Source: Kordiimonadales bacterium
GTDB lineage: Bacteria; Pseudomonadota; Alphaproteobacteria; Sphingomonadales; Kordiimonadaceae
DNA length: 38,424 nt
Direction of reading: 5' to 3'
Assembly: GCA_002401685.1 (NCBI GenBank)
Contig: NVTU01000014.1
Span: forward strand, 28,839 to 67,262
Translations under genes and position numbers: made by a program
The notes under the pieces: model-generated
Seen by the model: the letters and a program-made list of their open reading frames with translations, nothing else
Told to the model about the DNA's origin: nothing
Database searches by the model: none
Part shown: positions 9,035-19,258 of the stretch, piece after piece
How the letters are laid out: each line of letters starts with the position of its first letter
Position numbering within the stretch: the stretch's first letter is position 1

Positions 9035-9514
9035 TTATAGCCCAAAATGTATCTTGTCTGACCAAAAGCGCTCCAAGTTACGTAGGTTTTTGCGCAAATC
9101 TTTCAAGTTATCGTGGCTAATCAAATCATCCTGCATCAATTCTTCAAGGTGACGCTGATACAGATTATCCATTAGCTCTCTAATCTTATACCCTTCATCA
9201 GTTAATGAAATACGAACGGCGCGGCCATCATGTTCTGCCCGCTCATGCCGCAAATAGCCCATTTCCACCAACTTCTTAAGGTTATAAGACACGTTAGAGC
9301 CTTGATAATACCCGCGTGTCTTCAGCTCACCAGCTGTAATTTCATTTTCACCGATGTTGTGCAACAGTAGGGCCTGCACCGGATTGAGATCATTTTTTCC
9401 GATATGCTCGAGATGATTTTTTAATACATCAAGAAGCCGACGGTGCAAACGTTCCACTAGGGAAAGGATATCCAAGAATAAAAAGCTTGGGTCGTTAAAG
9501 TCATAACCACTCAT
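9035..9514 (-). CDS. MarR-family winged-helix regulator (LdtR-like)
   Basis: The 159-residue protein is a MarR-type dimeric DNA-binding protein. A helical N-terminus (FLDILSLVERLHRRLLDVL) precedes the winged helix at residues about 50-105: NPVQALLLHNIG, then GELKTRGYYQGSNVSYNLKKLVEMGYL as the recognition helix, then the wing RAEHDGRAVRISLTDEG. A long C-terminal helix completes the dimer interface. The YYQGSNVSYNLKKL recognition segment resembles LdtR, the alphaproteobacterial regulator of L,D-transpeptidase genes, but this assignment is from memory. It lies between hemA and hemB and diverges from hemB, so it could also influence hemB. Confidence 0.88.
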   Translation of the reverse strand: MSGYDFNDPSFLFLDILSLVERLHRRLLDVLKNHLEHIGKNDLNPVQALLLHNIGENEITAGELKTRGYYQGSNVSYNLKKLVEMGYLRHERAEHDGRAVRISLTDEGYKIRELMDNLYQRHLEELMQDDLISHDNLKDLRKNLRNLERFWSDKIHFGL

Positions 9515-10736
<1,222 letters not shown>

Positions 10737-10825
10737 TTAGGGGTAAGCGAAGGCTGCGACCCTTAGATTGCCCCGTCACTGCCTCGTCCCGGTAACCAGC
10801 CTGGCACGGGCACGACTAAAGCCCA

Positions 10826-10839
10826 AATAAGCGCTTATT
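10826..10839. repeat. Perfect 14-base palindrome over the stop codon of the lectin-like gene
   Basis: AATAAGCGCTTATT is a perfect inverted repeat that overlaps the TAA stop at 10835-10837. It lies between the convergent ends of hemB and the lectin-like gene. Without a loop longer than four bases or a T-run it is not a standard terminator. It could be a protein site or chance. Confidence 0.4.
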
Positions 10840-11452
10840 GCGTTCCGGATTTACTGGCTTCGTCGTCTTTCACAACAGCCTTGCTTTCGGCCTCATTTTC
10901 TTCTTTTTTTAACGGCACAAACTCAACGATCATATACCGAACATCTGTGCGAGCGTTGGCTGCCTCCCAGCGCATCCCAAACTTGCTAGAATTGTAATAA
11001 ACTGGGAAGCGTTTGAAGCTGGAAGCGCCCGCTCGGCACCCACGGGAAATTTTACGTTGGGCTCCGTCACTCCAGGCCCTGAAAGGGGTAGCAACCAAAG
11101 CCGTTCCGTCCACCCATTCAAACGCTGTGCCGTCCCGGCATATTGCCGTCAATCCAAACCACATATTCACGGTACCAACCAATGGGAAATTACCCAGTAG
11201 AAAATAGTGAACATCAGCCGTTGGGATTTTTGCTAGTTGGCCCGGCACCCCTTCGTGCATATAGCCGCTAACCATCAATTCGGCATGTTCCCAAGTATGG
11301 GGAGGGCGCCCTACGAATTCGAAGATCTGAAAATGATGACCTGTTGTTTCTTCAAGCACCGCCTTGCCCAAAGGCTTAGCCGCAGCAGTTCCAGTTCCCG
11401 AGAAGCTCTGGACCAGGAGTGAACTTGCGATAACCAACGAAGCAAAAAACAT
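10835..11452 (-). CDS. Secreted C-type-lectin-like domain protein
   Basis: The 205-residue protein starts with a probable Sec signal peptide (FFASLVIASSLLVQSFSGTGTAAA, cleavage near residue 25), so it is likely periplasmic or released. Residues about 36-178 match the pattern of a C-type lectin fold: an early aromatic segment (HHFQIFEF), HTWEHAELM, GQLAKIPTADVHYFLL, then WFGLTAICRDGTAFEWVDG and a later W-rich end. The WxGL and EW-DG signatures are the main support. Only two cysteines (about residues 105 and 139) remain. The C-terminus is a Lys/Glu-rich tail. An AAGGA site lies six bases before the ATG. The ligand is unknown; it could be a polysaccharide, but bacterial members of this fold need not bind sugar. 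Confidence 0.75.
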   Translation of the reverse strand: MFFASLVIASSLLVQSFSGTGTAAAKPLGKAVLEETTGHHFQIFEFVGRPPHTWEHAELMVSGYMHEGVPGQLAKIPTADVHYFLLGNFPLVGTVNMWFGLTAICRDGTAFEWVDGTALVATPFRAWSDGAQRKISRGCRAGASSFKRFPVYYNSSKFGMRWEAANARTDVRYMIVEFVPLKKEENEAESKAVVKDDEASKSGTQ

Positions 11453-11521
11453 AGAGTTTCCTTAAAAACGGTACCTAACGAAATTCAGGTTATAATACAA
11501 GGTCTTGAAGAAAAGAGAAAC

Positions 11522-12253
11522 TTAATCCTCTCGCGTCCGCCCCAAAGACTTCACCACTCCGCGCAAGGTGCGCACATCCTGCGATGCAAATTCCGCATTC
11601 TGAAGAATATTGCGAAGTGCTAAGCGCTGAGTGCCCTGTCGGCCCTCGCTGCGAAAATATCCCTTCTTCGTGAGAACCTGTTCAAGATGCTCCATCAAGC
11701 CGACCAGTTCTTCTTTGTCGGCAAGGCCTTCTGGATGAGCAGGCAGATACGCCGGCACGTCGGCTTTATGCTGAAAAAACTCGTACGACATTAAAATGAC
11801 CGCCTGCGCAAGGTTTAGGCTGCCGTAATCTGGATTAACTGGAACTGTAAGAACAGTATCAGCCAAGGCAATATCATCGTTTGTCAGGCCAGAGCGTTCT
11901 GGACCAAACAACACTCCCGGTCGCTCACCCACATCAATCATTGATGCCATCTGCGCCGCGGCCTCCCGCGGCGTTACAACTGGCTTTGGCATATCGCGGT
12001 CGCGCACTGTGGTAGCATAAACATGCGTGCAGTTGGCTACTGCTTCCTCCACAGTCTCATAAACAGTTGCCTGATCAATAAGCAGCAAAGCACCTGCGGC
12101 AGAAGGCCCTGCATCGGGGTTAGGCCAACCATCACGCGGCGCAACAAGACGTAAATCCGTTAGGCCAAAATTATACATGGCGCGCGCGGCTTTACCTATG
12201 TTTTGCCCAAGCTGGGGCCGCACCAGAATGACGGCGGGTTGAATATCAGCCAT
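11522..12253 (-). CDS. trmJ: tRNA (cytidine/uridine-32-2'-O)-methyltransferase TrmJ-like, SpoU family
   Basis: SPOUT methyltransferases of this group methylate the ribose of residue 32 in the tRNA anticodon loop. The conserved blocks are VILVRPQLGQNIGKAARAMYNFGL at the N-terminus, GVLFGPERSGLTNDD (motif 2) and NPDYGSLNLAQAVILMSYE (motif 3, the knot). I chose the ATG at 12253 (243 residues): it follows the cysS stop by one base and is preceded by GGAAGG nine bases upstream. A GTG ten codons earlier lies inside cysS. The tight junction suggests coupling with cysS and gltX. Assignment to TrmJ rather than another SpoU protein rests on length and the motifs. Confidence 0.9.
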   Translation of the reverse strand: MADIQPAVILVRPQLGQNIGKAARAMYNFGLTDLRLVAPRDGWPNPDAGPSAAGALLLIDQATVYETVEEAVANCTHVYATTVRDRDMPKPVVTPREAAAQMASMIDVGERPGVLFGPERSGLTNDDIALADTVLTVPVNPDYGSLNLAQAVILMSYEFFQHKADVPAYLPAHPEGLADKEELVGLMEHLEQVLTKKGYFRSEGRQGTQRLALRNILQNAEFASQDVRTLRGVVKSLGRTRED

Positions 12254-12254
12254 A

Positions 12255-13592
12255 TCAGTCAGCCTTCCGCCACGTGGTGCCACCAGCGCTGTCCTCTAGG
12301 GCTATACCCTTTTCCGTCAGCGCTGCGCGAATACGGTCTGATTCTGCAAAATCCTTATTGGCCCGCGCATTCTTGCGTGCCTGGATCATCGCTTCAATTT
12401 CTTCAGTCGTTATGCCTTCGGGCGCATCGCCGCGGAACCAATCATCTGTGGCTGTTAGCAAAAAGCCCATAAAGTTGGCGCCAGCCTTCAAGTCAGCAGC
12501 AGTCTCAGCCGATGCAAGCGCATCAAGCGCCGCGATAGCCTTGGGCGTATTCAGATCGTCTGAAAGCGCGTCAATGACAGACTGCGGAACCGTTGCAGAT
12601 GCAGTTACGCCGTCAACAAGCCGGTACCAGCGGTCAAGCCGCCGCTTCTGCTCGGTCGCATTGTCATGCGAGAAATCAACCGGCTGCCTATAATGTGCAG
12701 TCAACAGCGATAGCCGCAGTGGCTCGCCACCATGGTCATTCAGCAAATCACGGATAGTGTGAAAGTTCCCCAGCGACTTGGACATTTTAACGCCGTCCAC
12801 CGTCAGATACCCATTATGCATCCAGTAGCGCACAAACTGTTTGCCGTTTGTGCATTCAGACTGCGCTATTTCATTTTCGTGGTGCGGAAAAATCAGATCT
12901 TGGCCACCAGCGTGAATATCAATGGTTTCGCCGTACTGTTTTTCGATCATGCAAGAGCATTCAAGATGCCAACCCGGCCGGCCACGGCCCCAAGGGCTTC
13001 CCCAGCCAACTTGCTCATCAGAAGACGGCTTCCACAATACAAAATCTGCCGGGTCTTTTTTGTAAGACGCTACTTCCACACGCGCCCCAGCAACAAGCTC
13101 ATCGCGGCTATGGCGGGAAAGACGCCCGTAATTTTCCATCGACGGCACATGGAACATCACATGGCCGTCCGCCTCGTACGCATTTCCTTTTTCAATAAGG
13201 GTGCGCATCATCTTGATCATTTCTGGAATATGGTCTGTGGCCCGAGGCTCCGTTGTAGGCTCCAACGATCCAAGTGCCCGAATATCTTCCTGAAAAATCT
13301 TGGTGTAACGGTTAGTAATCGTCTTGATACTGACGCCCTCTTCCGCCGCACGGTCCATGATTTTGTCTTCAATATCAGTGATGTTACGGGCATAGCTTAC
13401 GTGCGTTTCGCCGTAAACGTGGCGCAACAAACGGAAAAGAATATCAAATACCGTATAAGGCCGCGCGTTGCCGATATGGGCCTCGCCGTAAACCGTTGGG
13501 CCACACACATACATACGGACGTTTTTCGGGTCTACTGGTTCAAAAAGAACCTTCTTGCGTGCCTCGGTATTATAGACAAAAATTTCGGTCAC
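12255..13592 (-). CDS. cysS: Cysteinyl-tRNA synthetase
   Basis: CysRS charges tRNA-Cys. The 445-residue class I synthetase shows YVCGPTVYGEAHIGNARPYTVF, with the zinc Cys and the HIGH-like HIGN motif, then LECSCMIEKQYG and the FPHHENEIAQSE zinc ligands, and VKMSKSLGNF (KMSKS loop). The C-terminal part holds the DALR-like and anticodon helices. The start is GTG at 13592 and overlaps the gltX stop by four bases (GTGA), so gltX-cysS-trmJ is a tightly coupled run of translation genes. Confidence 0.97.
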   Translation of the reverse strand: MTEIFVYNTEARKKVLFEPVDPKNVRMYVCGPTVYGEAHIGNARPYTVFDILFRLLRHVYGETHVSYARNITDIEDKIMDRAAEEGVSIKTITNRYTKIFQEDIRALGSLEPTTEPRATDHIPEMIKMMRTLIEKGNAYEADGHVMFHVPSMENYGRLSRHSRDELVAGARVEVASYKKDPADFVLWKPSSDEQVGWGSPWGRGRPGWHLECSCMIEKQYGETIDIHAGGQDLIFPHHENEIAQSECTNGKQFVRYWMHNGYLTVDGVKMSKSLGNFHTIRDLLNDHGGEPLRLSLLTAHYRQPVDFSHDNATEQKRRLDRWYRLVDGVTASATVPQSVIDALSDDLNTPKAIAALDALASAETAADLKAGANFMGFLLTATDDWFRGDAPEGITTEEIEAMIQARKNARANKDFAESDRIRAALTEKGIALEDSAGGTTWRKAD

Positions 13593-14920
13593 GCACTTTT
13601 GCCTTCTAGCCGCGCAATAACCTTGTCGCGGCCGATCAGCGGCAAAAGAGACGCCATGTCAGGGCCATGCTTCTGGCCGGTTAGCGCATGCCTCAGAGGC
13701 ATAAACAGGCCTTTGCCTTTAACGCCGGTTTCAGCTTTGATGCTGTCGGTCCACTCTTTCCAGCTATCCGTCGTTAATTTGCCCTCAGGCAGGAGGCTGA
13801 TGGTTTTCGCAATATGGTCAGCGTCTTCAATAATCGGAGTGACAGGCCCATCAATCATCATGCGCCACTCTGCAATATCCGAAAGCTTCTTCAAGTTTGG
13901 ACGAATGGTATTCCATAGTGTTTCGTCCACACCATCAAGACGGTCTTCAATCATGCTGTAAGGCGTAGCGTGGAGAATTTTAGCGTTCAACATATCCAGA
14001 TCAGCCGGGTCAAGCTTCGCGGTGGAGCGCCCAAACTTACCAAAATCAAAGCCTTCAATCAGCTCTTTTACTTCAGCAAACCCTTCAATTGGTTCACTTG
14101 TACCAACGCGTGCAAGCAAGGAAACAATAGACATGGCCTCTAGCCCGGCTTCAACACGGTACTCTTCAATCGACATCGCACCGTGGCGTTTCGATAGGCC
14201 TTCGCCGCCCTTGCCTGTTAGCAAGGCAAAATGTGCCATTTCTGGTGCCTTGCCGCCGATAACTTCAAACAATTGCACCTGAACTGCAGAGTTGGTTACA
14301 TGGTCTTCACCGCGTACAATGTGTGTAATGCCGTAGTCAATATCGTCGATCACACTTGGAAGCGTGTACAGAAAGCTGCCGTCACCGCGAATAAGGATCG
14401 GATCAGAAACCGATGCTAGATCAATCGACACGTCGCCGCGGATCAGGTCTTTCCAATCAATTCGCGCAGGTACATCAAGCTTGAAACGCCAGTGCGCGGT
14501 GCGGCCTTCAGCCTCAAACGCGGCAACTTCGTCAGCGGAAAGTGCCAGCGCAGCCCGGTCATAAACTGGCGGCTTACCCTGCCCCATCTGAATTTTTCGC
14601 TTCATATCCAGCTCTTCAGCTGTCTCGTAGCATGGGTATAAACGGCCTGCGTCCTTTAGCTCTGCAACAACGGCTTTATACCGATCAAACCGGTCACTTT
14701 GACGGAAAGTATCATCCCAGTTAATGCCAAGCCATTTCAGATCGGTGTGGATCGCGTCAACATATTCCTGCTTGGAACGGGCCTTATCAGTATCATCAAT
14801 GCGCAGAATAAAGACGCCCTGCTGCTGCTGAGCGAACAACCAGTTCACAAGAGCTGCACGAATGTTCCCTACATGGAGTTTACCTGTAGGTGACGGGGCG
14901 AAACGAACTTTTACAGTCAT
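13589..14920 (-). CDS. gltX: Glutamyl-tRNA synthetase
   Basis: The 443-residue class I synthetase has FAPSPTGKLHVGNIRAALVNWLFA (HIGH motif), HIVRGEDHVTNSAVQ, and GEGLSKRHGAMSIEEY (KMSKS-like loop). Many alphaproteobacteria have two GluRS genes and no GlnRS, making Gln-tRNA through GatCAB; whether this copy charges tRNA-Glu only or also tRNA-Gln cannot be told from the sequence. It lies 16 bases after nadE and overlaps cysS by four bases. Confidence 0.96.
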   Translation of the reverse strand: MTVKVRFAPSPTGKLHVGNIRAALVNWLFAQQQQGVFILRIDDTDKARSKQEYVDAIHTDLKWLGINWDDTFRQSDRFDRYKAVVAELKDAGRLYPCYETAEELDMKRKIQMGQGKPPVYDRAALALSADEVAAFEAEGRTAHWRFKLDVPARIDWKDLIRGDVSIDLASVSDPILIRGDGSFLYTLPSVIDDIDYGITHIVRGEDHVTNSAVQVQLFEVIGGKAPEMAHFALLTGKGGEGLSKRHGAMSIEEYRVEAGLEAMSIVSLLARVGTSEPIEGFAEVKELIEGFDFGKFGRSTAKLDPADLDMLNAKILHATPYSMIEDRLDGVDETLWNTIRPNLKKLSDIAEWRMMIDGPVTPIIEDADHIAKTISLLPEGKLTTDSWKEWTDSIKAETGVKGKGLFMPLRHALTGQKHGPDMASLLPLIGRDKVIARLEGKSA

Positions 14921-14936
14921 ATCTTTATCCTAGAGC

Positions 14937-16619
14937 TTACGCTTTATCAGTATTTCTTTGAGCACTTCGGAACCCGTTTGTAATCGGGTACCTGCGATCT
15001 TTACCAAAATTCTTACGTGTTATCTTAACGCCGGGCGGAGCTTGACGCCTTTTATACTCGGCGATGTACAGGAGGTGCTCGATCCGCGCAACCTCTGATG
15101 CACTGTGACCGCGCGCCACCACCTCTTCTGCAGACATTTCTTCATCCACCAGACAGCGCAACATATCATCGAGCGCTTCATACGGCGGAAGGCTGTCTTC
15201 GTCCTTCTGATCTTCACGAAGCTCAGCAGTTGGCGGCTTGATGATAGTATTGAGCGGCATCACTTCGCCGTCAGGTCCAAACGCACCCGCAGGCATATTA
15301 GCGTTCCGCCAATGCGACAGCGCAAACACGTCCAGCTTATACACGTCCTTAAGCACGCTGTAGCCGCCGCACATATCACCGTAAAGCGTTGCGTACCCAA
15401 CCGACATCTCGGACTTGTTGCCCGTGGTCAGCACCATTTTACCAAACTTGTTCGACAGCGACATTAAAATAAGGCCGCGCAGCCGCGACTGGATATTTTC
15501 TTCTGTCGTATCAGGTTCAGTACCTTCGAACACCGGCCCCAGCATATCAGCAAACGCATCTACACCAGGCTTTATGGTTATTGTCTCATACTGAACGCCG
15601 AGCGATTTCGCGCAGGCTTCCGCGTCAGAAACACTTTCTCCGGTGGTGTATTTAGAAGGCATCATTACACAGTGCACTCGGTCAGCACCAAGCGCATCCA
15701 CCGCCACGGCAGCAGAAAGCGCACTATCAATACCGCCCGAAAGGCCAAGGATTACACCAGGGAACCGATTTTTATTCACATAGTCCCGTAGGCCTAGCAC
15801 CATCGCCTGATAAATATTTGTCAGACGGTCAGGCATGTCGCTTTGAAGGCGCGTGTCGCAAACAAGCTCCGTGCCGCTTCGCGTCCAGTGCGTCAAAAGC
15901 CCTTCTTCGCGCCAGCCACACATTTGCACAGCAACGCTGGCGTCCGCCGCGAGCACATAGCTCGCGCCGTCAAACACCAATTCGTCCTGCCCGCAAATCT
16001 GGTTACAGAATACCAAAGGCAAGCCAGTCTCAGCAACACGGTGCGCTGCGTGTTTCTGCCGCTCGGCATGTTTTTCAATCTCAAACGGGCTACAGGTCGG
16101 GATAAGCAACACCTCGGCACCTGCGGCTTTCAAATCAGCCGCGCAGGCCTCGAACCACATATCTTCGCAAATCATTACGCCAAGCTTATGGCCACGGAAT
16201 TCCATTACTTGCGCAGCAGGCCCAGCATCAAAAATGCGCTTTTCATCGAAAACACCGTAATTGGGCAGTTCTCGCTTCAGATGAATGTCTTTGATTTCGC
16301 CCGCTTCCAGTAGAAGGGCTGCATTATAGAGTTTGCCGTCTTCAATCCACGGGCTGCCAACGATCAAACCAAGCTCGCCGTCACCTGCTGTCAAATCCGC
16401 TAGCGCCCTGACCGCTTTCATCGCTTCTTCGACAAAATGGGGCTTTAACACCAAATCCTCAAGCGGATAGCCTGTGACCGATAGCTCGGGCGTCAGTATT
16501 AGTTCAGCGCCGCATGCTTTAGCTGACGCGTAAACTTCTGCGATTTTTTCGCAGTTGGCTTGTACCGCGCCAACGGTCGCGTTCATCTGGGCGATATAAA
16601 GGGATAACTTTTCATTCAT
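14937..16619 (-). CDS. nadE: Glutamine-dependent NAD+ synthetase
   Basis: NadE makes NAD+ from deamido-NAD+ using ammonia from glutamine. The 560-residue protein has two domains. Residues about 5-270 are a nitrilase-type glutaminase with the triad Glu in LTPELSVTGYPLEDLV, Lys in LKRELPNYGVFDE and Cys in VMICEDMWFE. Residues about 285-560 are the ATP pyrophosphatase synthetase with LGLSGGIDSALSAAVA, TTGNKSEMSVGYATLYGDM and the C-terminal KITRKNFGKDRRYPITNGFR. Both halves look complete, so it should not need a partner amidase. It precedes gltX on the same strand. Confidence 0.97.
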   Translation of the reverse strand: MNEKLSLYIAQMNATVGAVQANCEKIAEVYASAKACGAELILTPELSVTGYPLEDLVLKPHFVEEAMKAVRALADLTAGDGELGLIVGSPWIEDGKLYNAALLLEAGEIKDIHLKRELPNYGVFDEKRIFDAGPAAQVMEFRGHKLGVMICEDMWFEACAADLKAAGAEVLLIPTCSPFEIEKHAERQKHAAHRVAETGLPLVFCNQICGQDELVFDGASYVLAADASVAVQMCGWREEGLLTHWTRSGTELVCDTRLQSDMPDRLTNIYQAMVLGLRDYVNKNRFPGVILGLSGGIDSALSAAVAVDALGADRVHCVMMPSKYTTGESVSDAEACAKSLGVQYETITIKPGVDAFADMLGPVFEGTEPDTTEENIQSRLRGLILMSLSNKFGKMVLTTGNKSEMSVGYATLYGDMCGGYSVLKDVYKLDVFALSHWRNANMPAGAFGPDGEVMPLNTIIKPPTAELREDQKDEDSLPPYEALDDMLRCLVDEEMSAEEVVARGHSASEVARIEHLLYIAEYKRRQAPPGVKITRKNFGKDRRYPITNGFRSAQRNTDKA

Positions 16620-16943
16620 GAGCTGCTTTTAACCTGCTTAAGCATAAGGAACAAGACAAACAAAAGGTGAATGGCGTTATAGGTTTATCATAGGAACTCT
16701 TGCGCCGTAGCCGCCAATAAATGCAAGAAAAGCCGACGCAAACAAGGAAGAGGGACAGCGTCGATAAACTTTCATCGCGCGACCACTTAGACAAGGCGTG
16801 CCTTGGACGGAAAGAAGAACAACCTTACCGATAATTAATACCCAAAGAACCCGAAAAATACCGATCGGAGGTAGATTTTTTAACAAAAATATGGTAAGTA
16901 AAAGAAATGCAAATGCGTTCCAATTGAAAAACTGGAGGTCGAT
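16620..16943. other. Gene-poor gap between nadE and a secreted Ala/Pro-rich protein
   Basis: This 324-base spacer separates two divergent starts and should contain promoters for both. I see no RNA gene, repeat or convincing terminator. A GGAGG-containing ribosome site (AACTGGAGGTCGAT) sits just before the ATG at 16944. Hydrophobic readings on the minus strand exist but run into the start of the divergent gene and have no ribosome site; I regard them as chance. Confidence 0.5.
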
Positions 16944-17669
16944 ATGCAATATTCTAGATTAATCGCTGCCATTGGACTGCTTTCTGGAACAGCGATTGTT
17001 GCCCCCACATCTGCGATGGCTACAAATCCCCCTACTACAGTTACAGCAGCCACACTTTTGCAAATGGTTGTAAGCCTTGAAGACGCCCTTGTTGCAGCTG
17101 CTGGTGACGCTGATGCTGTACAGCGCATTATTGACGGCGAACTTGCTGCTGGAAATGCAGACGGGTTGGCGATTGCGCTGTCGAAAGCAGCATCAACCAT
17201 AGCCGTGACGGACATATCAAATGCAGCCTCATTGGTTGCTCAAGCTGTTACAGTGGCAGCAAGCGCTAGCGTTGCAACACAGCAAGCTGTTGGCGGCGTA
17301 GCCAGTGCTGTTGCGACTACCGCTTCTGAAAGCGGCGACGCAGGTGCCGCCGCGGCAGTGGCTGTTGTTACTGCGGCAGTTAATAATGCTGGCGGCAGTG
17401 CAGCAGCTTCGTATCAGGCAGCTGGTGGGTCCTCCGGCGCGAATGTGAACAACTCGGTGGCTGTTGTCATTGTACAAGCAACACCGACCCCGCCAAGGGC
17501 ACCTTCAGCACCAACGCAAACAGCGGCCGGACCACCTCCTCCTGCGGGGGGCCCGCCACCACCACCTCCTCCTACGGCAGGGCCGCCACCGCCGCCGCCT
17601 CCTCGTCCTCCTACACTTCCACCTGTACCTGTGGAGCCAAATCCTTCACAGTCAGGAAGCCCGACGTAG
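16944..17669 (+). CDS. Secreted Ala-rich protein with a polyproline C-terminal tail, function unknown
   Basis: I do not recognise the family. The 241-residue product begins with a classical signal peptide (YSRLIAAIGLLSGTAIVAPTSAMA, cleavage after AMA near residue 26). Residues about 30-170 are an Ala/Val/Gly/Ser-rich, poorly charged segment likely to form helices or aggregate, with VSLEDALVAAAGDADAVQRIIDGELAAG as its most ordered piece. Residues about 181-236 are Pro-rich with runs of seven prolines, resembling a spacer through the cell wall or a binding tail. There is no LPXTG or PEP-CTERM signal. The ribosome site GGAGG is strong and a terminator follows, so it is probably a real single-gene unit. 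Confidence 0.8.
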   Translation: MQYSRLIAAIGLLSGTAIVAPTSAMATNPPTTVTAATLLQMVVSLEDALVAAAGDADAVQRIIDGELAAGNADGLAIALSKAASTIAVTDISNAASLVAQAVTVAASASVATQQAVGGVASAVATTASESGDAGAAAAVAVVTAAVNNAGGSAAASYQAAGGSSGANVNNSVAVVIVQATPTPPRAPSAPTQTAAGPPPPAGGPPPPPPPTAGPPPPPPPRPPTLPPVPVEPNPSQSGSPT

Positions 17670-17698
17670 GGCCGCGGCAGATAGAAATATAAGAATTG

Positions 17699-17728
17699 AG
17701 GCACCTACATTTTGAGTGCCTTTTTCTT
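17699..17728 (+). terminator. Rho-independent terminator of the Ala/Pro-rich secreted protein gene
   Basis: AGGCAC (17699-17704) pairs with GTGCCT (17716-17721) across an 11-base loop and is followed by a T-rich run. It lies 30 bases after the stop codon at 17669. Confidence 0.75.
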
Positions 17729-17833
17729 ATATGGTTCGGATGAAAATGACTTCCGAATGAAGGTTGATGCACCACAGCATTTAGTTGCCGGCCAGCAGGT
17801 GAAAGCTTTCAACCTGGGTATTGAATGCTCTAC

Positions 17834-17858
17834 AAAAAAAGGCGGCACAGGTGCCGCC
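17834..17858 (-). terminator. Rho-independent terminator of aroG (bidirectional in form)
   Basis: GGCGGCAC and GTGCCGCC (17841-17858) form an eight-base GC-rich stem with a tiny loop. On the minus strand the stem is followed by seven T residues (the A-run at 17834-17840), 27 bases after the aroG stop. On the plus strand it is followed by TTTT, so it may also stop transcripts arriving from the secreted-protein side. Confidence 0.85.
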
Positions 17859-17884
17859 TTTTGCCATTTGTTTACTTAGGTCGG

Positions 17885-19258
17885 TTACGCGACAGCTGTA
17901 TCTGCTAACGCTTGACGCTCTTCCTTGAGGCTTTCGGCCACGAGGAAGGCAAGTTCGATGGCCTGGCTGGCATTTAGGCGCGGATCGCAATGCGTATGAT
18001 AACGAGATGCGAGGCTTTCTTCAGTAACCGCGACGGCACCGCCGGTGCACTCCGTTACGTCCTGTCCGGTCAGTTCCAGATGAATACCACCAGCATAGGT
18101 GCCTTCCGCTTTGTGGCAAGCAAAGACCTGTTTCACTTCTTTCATAACCCGCTCAAACGGCCGCGTTTTTAACCCGCCCGCCGCCTTAATGGTATTGCCG
18201 TGCATCGGATCGCACGACCAAACGATCTTGCGGCCCTCTTCTTTGACCCGGCGCAATAGTTTCGGCAGATAATCTTCAACTTTATCTGCACCAAAGCGCG
18301 TGATCAGCGTTAAGCGCCCTGCTTCGTTGTTGGGGTTAAGAATATCAATCAACCTGATCAAATCATCAGGATCAGTGGTTGGCCCCACTTTTGATGCGAT
18401 AGGATTACCAATGCCGCGTAGGAATTCAATGTGCGCGCCGTCAGTTTGGCGCGTCCGGTCGCCTACCCATAGCATGTGAGCAGAGGTATCGTACCAATCA
18501 CCGCTGGTAGAATCGACCCGTGTTAGGGATTGCTCGTAGCCAAGAAGCAAAGCCTCGTGCGACGTATAGAAATCTGTTCCTTGCAACTGGCGTACATCAC
18601 CAGGATTAATGCCGCAGGCTTCCATGAAGGACAGCGCTTCGCCGATACGGTCCGCAAGTTCCCCGTACTTTGCACCGACGCCTTGGGATTTCACAAAGTC
18701 CAAATTCCATTTGTGAACAGATACCAAGTTTGCATAGCCACCCTGCGCAAAGGCTCGCAGCAGGTTAAGCGTAGCAGCCGATTGGCTATAGGCGCGCAGC
18801 ATGCGTTGGGGATCTGGTATCCTTGAGGCCTCATCAAAATCAATACCGTTGATGATATCGCCGCGGTAGCTTGGCAGCTCAACACCGCCTATCGTCTCGG
18901 TATTGCTAGAGCGAGGCTTGGCGAATTGGCCAGCCAAACGGCCCACTTTAATTACGGGGCAACTGGCGGCATAGGTAAGCACCACAGCCATCTGCAGGAG
19001 CACGCGGAAGGAATCGCGGATATTATCGGGGTGAAACTCAGCAAAGCTTTCGGCGCAGTCGCCGCCCTGCAATAAAAAGGCACGGCCTTCAGCGGCTTCC
19101 GCCAACTGTGCTTTCAAATTCCGGGCTTCACCAGCAAATACCAGCGGCGGATAGCCAGAAAGCTCCGCTTCAACTTGCTGCAACGCATCCTGATCAGGAT
19201 AATCCGGCAGCTGTACCACTTTACGTGATTTCCAACTGTCAGGGCGCCATTCACTCAT
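17885..19258 (-). CDS. aroG: Class II 3-deoxy-7-phosphoheptulonate (DAHP) synthase
   Basis: DAHP synthase joins phosphoenolpyruvate and erythrose 4-phosphate at the entry of the shikimate pathway. The sequence matches the plant/actinobacterial class II type: [12 protein letters not shown] with the metal-binding Cys, [55 protein letters not shown] and ECTGG. The ATG at 19258 (457 residues, MSEWRPDSW) is preceded by GAGG at seven bases; a GTG one codon upstream is less well placed. A strong terminator follows. Class II enzymes are the usual DAHP synthase in many alphaproteobacteria. The feedback control cannot be read from the sequence. Confidence 0.96.
   Translation of the reverse strand: MSEWRPDSWKSRKVVQLPDYPDQDALQQVEAELSGYPPLVFAGEARNLKAQLAEAAEGRAFLLQGGDCAESFAEFHPDNIRDSFRVLLQMAVVLTYAASCPVIKVGRLAGQFAKPRSSNTETIGGVELPSYRGDIINGIDFDEASRIPDPQRMLRAYSQSAATLNLLRAFAQGGYANLVSVHKWNLDFVKSQGVGAKYGELADRIGEALSFMEACGINPGDVRQLQGTDFYTSHEALLLGYEQSLTRVDSTSGDWYDTSAHMLWVGDRTRQTDGAHIEFLRGIGNPIASKVGPTTDPDDLIRLIDILNPNNEAGRLTLITRFGADKVEDYLPKLLRRVKEEGRKIVWSCDPMHGNTIKAAGGLKTRPFERVMKEVKQVFACHKAEGTYAGGIHLELTGQDVTECTGGAVAVTEESLASRYHTHCDPRLNASQAIELAFLVAESLKEERQALADTAVA

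Noticed and set aside
8952-9037. TAAGATAC ... GTATCTTA inverted repeat near the end of the marR-like gene
   Set aside because: The arms are eight bases and 70 apart, with one arm in the stop region; chance is likely and no T-run follows.
12254-12283. Longer GTG start for trmJ inside cysS
   Set aside because: The extension is not conserved-looking and the ATG at 12253 has the better ribosome site.
16677-16949. Hydrophobic minus-strand ORF before the Ala/Pro-rich gene
   Set aside because: It starts inside the ribosome site and first codons of a better gene on the other strand, has no ribosome site of its own and no family features.
16944-17669. Ala/Pro-rich protein as a PEP-CTERM substrate
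   Set aside because: The tail contains VPVEPNP but no following membrane helix or basic end before the stop.
17414-17704. Gly-rich ORF antisense to the polyproline tail
   Set aside because: It is the reverse reading of proline codons, which always gives Gly-rich open frames, and has no start context.
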